Positions 5,582 to 9,149 of a stretch of DNA of 9,149 nucleotides are shown one piece after another. Position numbers and translations under genes: made by a program. How positions within the stretch are numbered: the stretch's first letter is position 1; each line of letters begins with the position of its first letter. Source of the DNA: Hyphomicrobiales bacterium (GTDB lineage Bacteria > Pseudomonadota > Alphaproteobacteria > Rhizobiales > Xanthobacteraceae). Where the stretch lies: the NCBI GenBank assembly GCA_026400425.1, contig JAPLPC010000514.1, positions 1-9,149 on the forward strand, read 5' to 3'. The notes beneath the pieces are model-generated. The model searched no databases. It had not been told where the DNA came from and was given only the letters and a program-made list of their open reading frames with translations.

Positions 5582-5986
5582 TTACTTGACTTTTCCCATG
5601 TCCTTAAGCGTCTCGTTGGCCGCCTTGAATGCATCGAGGCCTGCCGGAATGCCGCAATACACGGTGGCGTGCAGCAGGACTTCCTTGATCTCTTCGACGG
5701 TCACGCCGTTGTTGATCGCACCGCGAGTATGCAGCTTGATTTCAGGCGAGCGATTGAGAGCGGTCAGCATCGCGAGATTGAGCAGGCTCCGGGTCTTCTT
5801 GTCTAGGACCGGACGATTCCAGGCATAGCCCCAGCACCATTCGGTGGTAATGTGCTGGAACGCCATCTGGAAATCATTGGCGGCTTCAATCGACTTGTCG
5901 ACGTAAGCGGGGCCGAGGACTTCACGGCGGGTCTTGAGGCCTTCGTCGAACAGACCGCCAAGGGTGATCGTCTGGTCGTAGCTCAT
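5582..5986 (-). CDS. Carboxymuconolactone decarboxylase family protein (copy 2)
   Basis: A 134-residue CMD/AhpD-like protein, the last gene of the liv-type operon. It carries the same landmarks as copy 1: Lys84, His86 and Arg88 in IKLHTRGAINNG, His106 in EVLLHATVYCG, and GLDAFK near the end. The ATG has AGAAGGA 8 bp upstream (5995-6001) and lies 49 bp after the livF stop. Differences from copy 1 (15 residues) are mostly mild, such as Asp/Glu and Ser/Ala exchanges, and spare the conserved block, so both copies look functional. Position inside a transporter operon suggests it acts on the imported substrate or a product of it. Decarboxylation of a muconolactone is known for PcaC but is not shown for this branch; other AhpD-like proteins have different activities. 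Confidence 0.9.
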   Translation of the reverse strand: MSYDQTITLGGLFDEGLKTRREVLGPAYVDKSIEAANDFQMAFQHITTEWCWGYAWNRPVLDKKTRSLLNLAMLTALNRSPEIKLHTRGAINNGVTVEEIKEVLLHATVYCGIPAGLDAFKAANETLKDMGKVK

Positions 5987-6035
5987 GTTGTGGATCCTTC
6001 TTCTTGGTAGTGGCTTGCCCTCGCCTGCCCTTCGG

Positions 6036-6758
6036 TCAGATACCGAGATAAGCAGCGCGAACGGCCGGGTTTTCATTTAGCTCGGCGGAAGTGCCCTGGA
6101 GTGTGACGCGGCCACTTTCCAGAACATAGCCGCGCGCGGCGACATCGAGCGCGAGACTGACATTCTGTTCAACGAGTAGAATGGACGTCCCGTCGCGATG
6201 AATCTTCAAGAACGCCTCGTGCATCTCCTCGACGACCTTCGGCGCAAGCCCGTGGCTGGGTTCATCGAGCAGCAGCAGTTTAGGCTGCAGCATCAACGCG
6301 CGACCGACCGCGACCATCTGCTGCTCGCCGCCAGACAGCGTGCCCGCGAGTTGGGAACGTCGCTCCCGCATACGCGGAAACAGTTCGAAGATGCGCTCCA
6401 TCCGCTGCTGCAGGTCCGTCGCCTTGCGCGCGGTAAACGCCCCCATCATCAGGTTTTCCTCGACACTCATATCCGGGAAGACATGGCGTCCTTCCGGGAC
6501 ATGCGCGATGCCGAGCGACGGGATGTCGTGCGCTGTTCGTGCGGCCAGATCGGTACCGTTGAACCGTAAGGTGCCGCGGACATTGGGAACGAGATGCGAG
6601 ATCGTTCGCAAAATTGTGCTTTTACCAGCGGTGTTTGCACCTATGATGCAGACGAATTCGCCTTCGTGCATCTCGATGTCGAGATCGTGCAGTACCTCGA
6701 TGCCGCCATAGCCGGCATTGAGTCCCTTGATTTCGAGTAGGGGTTGAGAGCTGGTCAT
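6036..6758 (-). CDS. livF: HAAT-family ABC transporter ATPase, LivF type
   Basis: One of the two cytoplasmic ATPases of a branched-chain-amino-acid-type importer, 240 residues, the usual length. Walker A is GANTAGKST (40-48), where the usual fourth residue Gly is Thr. The LivF hallmark VPEGRHVFPDMSVEENL is at 87-103, the signature LSGGEQQ at 141-147, Walker B LLLLDE at 161-166, and the family segment EPSHGLAP follows (166-173; Leu is commoner than His). The H-loop position is Gln in LLVEQN (194-199), as is normal for LivF. The ATG overlaps the livG stop by 4 bp (ATGA), and CMD copy 2 follows 49 bp after the stop. The GxxxxGK[ST] requirement is still met, so activity is expected. The transported compound cannot be told from the ATPase. 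Confidence 0.93.
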   Translation of the reverse strand: MTSSQPLLEIKGLNAGYGGIEVLHDLDIEMHEGEFVCIIGANTAGKSTILRTISHLVPNVRGTLRFNGTDLAARTAHDIPSLGIAHVPEGRHVFPDMSVEENLMMGAFTARKATDLQQRMERIFELFPRMRERRSQLAGTLSGGEQQMVAVGRALMLQPKLLLLDEPSHGLAPKVVEEMHEAFLKIHRDGTSILLVEQNVSLALDVAARGYVLESGRVTLQGTSAELNENPAVRAAYLGI

Positions 6759-7480
6759 GCGTGGCCCTCCGCCGAACGGCCAAGATAAGCCTCAACCACC
6801 ACAGGATCGTTGGCGACCTCGCGCGGCGAGCCGTCGGCGAGCAGCCGGCCGAAATTGAGAACTAGGATTCGATCGCAGATCGCCATGATGGCCCGCATAT
6901 GATGCTCTACGACGAGCAGCGTGATACCGTCATCGCGAAGCTGTCGGATCAGATCCATGATCTCCTGCATCTCGACGGGATTGAGCGCCGCCATGACCTC
7001 GTCGAGCAGCAAAACCTTGGGATCGGTACACAGCGCCCGCGCAAGCTCGACCCGCGCACGCTCAGGAAACGACAGATTGCCGGCCATCTTGTGAGCGACC
7101 GTCTTGAGGCCTACGCGATCGAGGCAAATCAGCGCCCGCTCCCGCGCGGTCTCGACATCATGGCGCAGCAAGCCAGCCGTCAGCACATTGTCGAGCACCG
7201 AGCTTTCGGCGAACAACGCAACGTTCTGGAACGTCTTGGTCATGCCAAGGCTGGCCACCTTGTGCGGCTTTTCGCCGACGATACTGGTGCCATCGAGCGT
7301 GATGGCGCCGGAGTCCGGCTTGATCAGCCCGCACAGCGTACTGAAGAAGGTCGTCTTGCCGGCACCATTCGGCCCAATCAGGCCGACAATCTGCCCCTTA
7401 GGAACCGAGAAGGTCACATCGGATAGCGCCTGCAAGCCACCAAAGCGTCGCGAGATGCCGCGCACATCAAGGATCGTCAT
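6755..7480 (-). CDS. livG: HAAT-family ABC transporter ATPase, LivG type
   Basis: The partner ATPase, 241 residues. Walker A is canonical GPNGAGKTT (36-44), the Q-loop is in KTFQNVALF (82-90), Walker B is VLLLDE (156-161), and the H-loop His193 is in VEHHM. The signature motif is unusual: LSFPERARVELARAL (136-150) instead of LSxGQ. The start at 7480 was chosen because AAGGGAG lies just upstream and the ATG overlaps the livM stop as ATGA; a longer frame to 7552 would run into livM. The protein ends AYLGRSAEGHA, the typical LivG tail but short. LivF has a normal signature motif, so the pair may be functionally asymmetric. Transport of amino acids, amides or related small polar compounds is the family range. 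Confidence 0.92.
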   Translation of the reverse strand: MTILDVRGISRRFGGLQALSDVTFSVPKGQIVGLIGPNGAGKTTFFSTLCGLIKPDSGAITLDGTSIVGEKPHKVASLGMTKTFQNVALFAESSVLDNVLTAGLLRHDVETARERALICLDRVGLKTVAHKMAGNLSFPERARVELARALCTDPKVLLLDEVMAALNPVEMQEIMDLIRQLRDDGITLLVVEHHMRAIMAICDRILVLNFGRLLADGSPREVANDPVVVEAYLGRSAEGHA

Positions 7481-8451
7481 GATTGCGCTCCCTTGCCCTG
7501 AAGCCGAGCGCGCAGCGCCTCGAAGATGGTCACAAGTCCACGCGGACGCCAAAGGATGACGACGATCAGGATCACGCCGAAGATCAATTGCGACAAACCG
7601 GCCGCCCCGGATGAGAACAGATCATTCATCAGCTCCTCGATCGGCACGATGAAGAACGCGCCGAGAATGGGACCGGCAGCAGTACCGACACCGCCGATAA
7701 TTGCGATTAAAGCAACTCGGATAGAGATCGATGCTGCGCTGAACGCGGTGTCGGGGTCGAAGAAGACCGCGACCTGAGCGAATAGCGTGCCCAGCATGGC
7801 CGTCAGCACACCGGAGATTACGGCAGTCTGAAGCTTGACCTTGGTGGTGTCGATGCCGATCACCTCTGCAGCCGCAGCGTTTTCACGAATGGCGCGCAGA
7901 CGATAGCCCATCGCACCTCGCCGGATGACTTCGAAGATCACGGTGACGATGATAAGCGCCGCGAGTGCGATATAGGCGTGAGGGAGCAGCTGCTTGAACG
8001 AATAGGCAGCAAAATTTGGCGGCACAAACGGTACGGATAATCCGCCCGGCCCACCGGTTAGTGGCGTCCAGACATTGGCGATCACGCGGGCCACTTCACC
8101 GAAGGCAAGCGTTGCCAGTGCGAAATAGTGACCTTGCAGCCGCATAGTCGGGATCGCAATGATAAGTGCTGCAAGACCACCGAGCGCACCGGACGCGAAC
8201 ATGCCGATCCACGGGCTAATGCCGAAATTGATCAGAAGAATTGTGGAAGTGTAGGCACCAATACCAAAGAAAGCGGCGTGTCCAAGCGACAGCTGATTGG
8301 CAAGACCGCCGATCAGATTCCACGCTTGCGCCATTGCGGCGAATAGAAGCGTGAAGGTGAACACGCGAATCCAGTATCCGGTCGGGCTCAGGAACTGCGG
8401 CACGGCTGCCAGAATAAGAACGAACATAGCAATCGCAATCCAGCGCTTCAT
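7477..8451 (-). CDS. livM: HAAT-family ABC transporter permease, LivM type
   Basis: An inner-membrane permease of 324 residues with about nine or ten hydrophobic segments, the usual size for LivM. Family landmarks are AWNLIGGLANQLSLGHAAFF (43-62), the GGPGGL loop (133-138), the cytoplasmic ATPase-contact loop YRLRAIRENAAAAEVIGID (183-201), IIGGVGTAAGPILGA (251-265) and the C-terminal RPRGL (302-306). It joins livH upstream and livG downstream by 4-bp ATGA overlaps, which implies translational coupling and balanced production with LivH and the ATPases. All features are intact. Confidence 0.93.
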   Translation of the reverse strand: MKRWIAIAMFVLILAAVPQFLSPTGYWIRVFTFTLLFAAMAQAWNLIGGLANQLSLGHAAFFGIGAYTSTILLINFGISPWIGMFASGALGGLAALIIAIPTMRLQGHYFALATLAFGEVARVIANVWTPLTGGPGGLSVPFVPPNFAAYSFKQLLPHAYIALAALIIVTVIFEVIRRGAMGYRLRAIRENAAAAEVIGIDTTKVKLQTAVISGVLTAMLGTLFAQVAVFFDPDTAFSAASISIRVALIAIIGGVGTAAGPILGAFFIVPIEELMNDLFSSGAAGLSQLIFGVILIVVILWRPRGLVTIFEALRARLQGKGAQS

Positions 8452-9149
8452 CGGCTTGCTCCCACGAGACCCTGCGGCCGAACGGCAAGCACGAGAATGA
8501 AGACCAGGAAGAGAACGAGATTCTGTAGCTGGATCGGAAAGAACAGCGCGGAAAGTGCCTGAATGACACCAACCGCCAGACCACCAACCACTGCGCCTGC
8601 AACACTACCCAAGCCGCCCAACACGACGACCGTAAACATCAAGACGACGAACTGACTGCCGACCTGAGGAAACACCGTAACATAAGGCAGAATGACCGCG
8701 CCGCCGAAAGCGGTGAGACCGACGCCGAGCGCAAAAGCCATTTTGTACATCAGGGCCGTGTCGATGCCCATCAATTGTGCTGCCATGGGGTTTTGAGCGG
8801 TCGCACGCATCGCACGACCGAACCAGCTTGTCCGCATGAACCACCACAAAGCTACGCCGCAAGCCAGCGACATGGAAAATGCGATCAGATACGGCACGCT
8901 GATAAATAGCGAGCCGAGCGACAGCGACATGGTCTGATACGATGTCGTCACCGAGCGGAACTGAGATCCGAATGAAAGCAGCGCGCCGTTTTCCATCACG
9001 ATTAGCAAGCCGACCGTCAGAAAGATCTGAGCAACCGACGGTGCCTTCAGCACGCGCGAAATCAATTGCCCCTGCACGAACCAGCCGAGAGCGAACGCCA
9101 CTGCAAATGACAGCGGCGCCGCAAGGACGGGATCGAGGCCGAGATAGGC
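8448..9149 (-). CDS. livH: HAAT-family ABC transporter permease, LivH type (5' end outside window)
   Basis: The frame stays open to the right edge, giving 233 visible residues of a protein usually about 290 long. It is the second inner-membrane permease of the importer. Landmarks are several hydrophobic helices, the ATPase-contact loop RAMRATAQNPMAAQLMGID (about visible residues 112-130), VVVLGGLGSVAGAVVGG, and a VRPQGLVG end. A GTG at 9099-9101 is internal, because family-like sequence (AYLGLDPVLAAPLSFA) precedes it. The stop overlaps the livM start by 4 bp. The operon promoter, and possibly the periplasmic binding protein gene, would lie to the right of the window. Confidence 0.92.
   Translation of the reverse strand, partial: AYLGLDPVLAAPLSFAVAFALGWFVQGQLISRVLKAPSVAQIFLTVGLLIVMENGALLSFGSQFRSVTTSYQTMSLSLGSLFISVPYLIAFSMSLACGVALWWFMRTSWFGRAMRATAQNPMAAQLMGIDTALMYKMAFALGVGLTAFGGAVILPYVTVFPQVGSQFVVLMFTVVVLGGLGSVAGAVVGGLAVGVIQALSALFFPIQLQNLVLFLVFILVLAVRPQGLVGASR

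Noticed and set aside
7480..7552. 24-residue N-terminal extension of LivG
   Set aside because: It would overlap livM deeply; the ATGA junction and AAGGGAG site fix the start at 7480.

Overview
The window looks like chromosomal DNA from a high-GC alphaproteobacterium, most likely the Bradyrhizobium/Rhodopseudomonas/Afipia group. This rests on the style of the encoded proteins, GC-rich codons, Shine-Dalgarno sites and a branched-chain-amino-acid-type (HAAT) ABC transporter operon. The genus is an inference; no rRNA or other marker gene is present.

Layout. Positions 2-640 (+) are the C-terminal third of an allophanate hydrolase cut by the left edge. It meets head-on a small carboxymuconolactone-decarboxylase (CMD) family gene (733-1137, -), with two strong hairpins between them. 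A 351-bp divergent intergenic region separates that gene from a beta-hydroxyacid dehydrogenase (1489-2379, +). From about 2380 to 4300 the DNA is gene-poor. It holds a set of CAGGGA-type short repeats, the decayed remains of a two-gene minus-strand operon (an SDR oxidoreductase fragment followed by a glutathione S-transferase fragment, both with frameshifts and in-frame stops), and one small uncharacterised ORF (3674-3901, +). Then comes a complete rsgA ribosome-assembly GTPase gene (4300-5379, +), preceded by an 11-codon ORF with a strong Shine-Dalgarno that overlaps the rsgA start.

From 5582 to the right edge everything is on the minus strand and reads as one operon: livH (partial), livM, livG, livF and a second CMD-family gene. 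The four transporter genes overlap by ATGA junctions. The second CMD gene follows livF after 49 bp, and a rho-independent-type hairpin lies just beyond it. The two CMD proteins are the same length and differ at 15 of 134 positions, so they are recent paralogs lying as direct repeats about 4.4 kb apart.

How it may work together (inference). The HAAT transporter imports a small polar substrate, and the CMD enzyme, dehydrogenase and allophanate hydrolase suggest catabolism of a nitrogen-containing or carboxylated compound. No gene in the window fixes the substrate. No CRISPR array, rRNA, tRNA, integrase or intact insertion sequence was seen. The most informative unusual content is the decayed SDR-GST operon, the paralogous CMD pair, the departures from consensus in the transporter ATPases, and the candidate leader ORF of rsgA.
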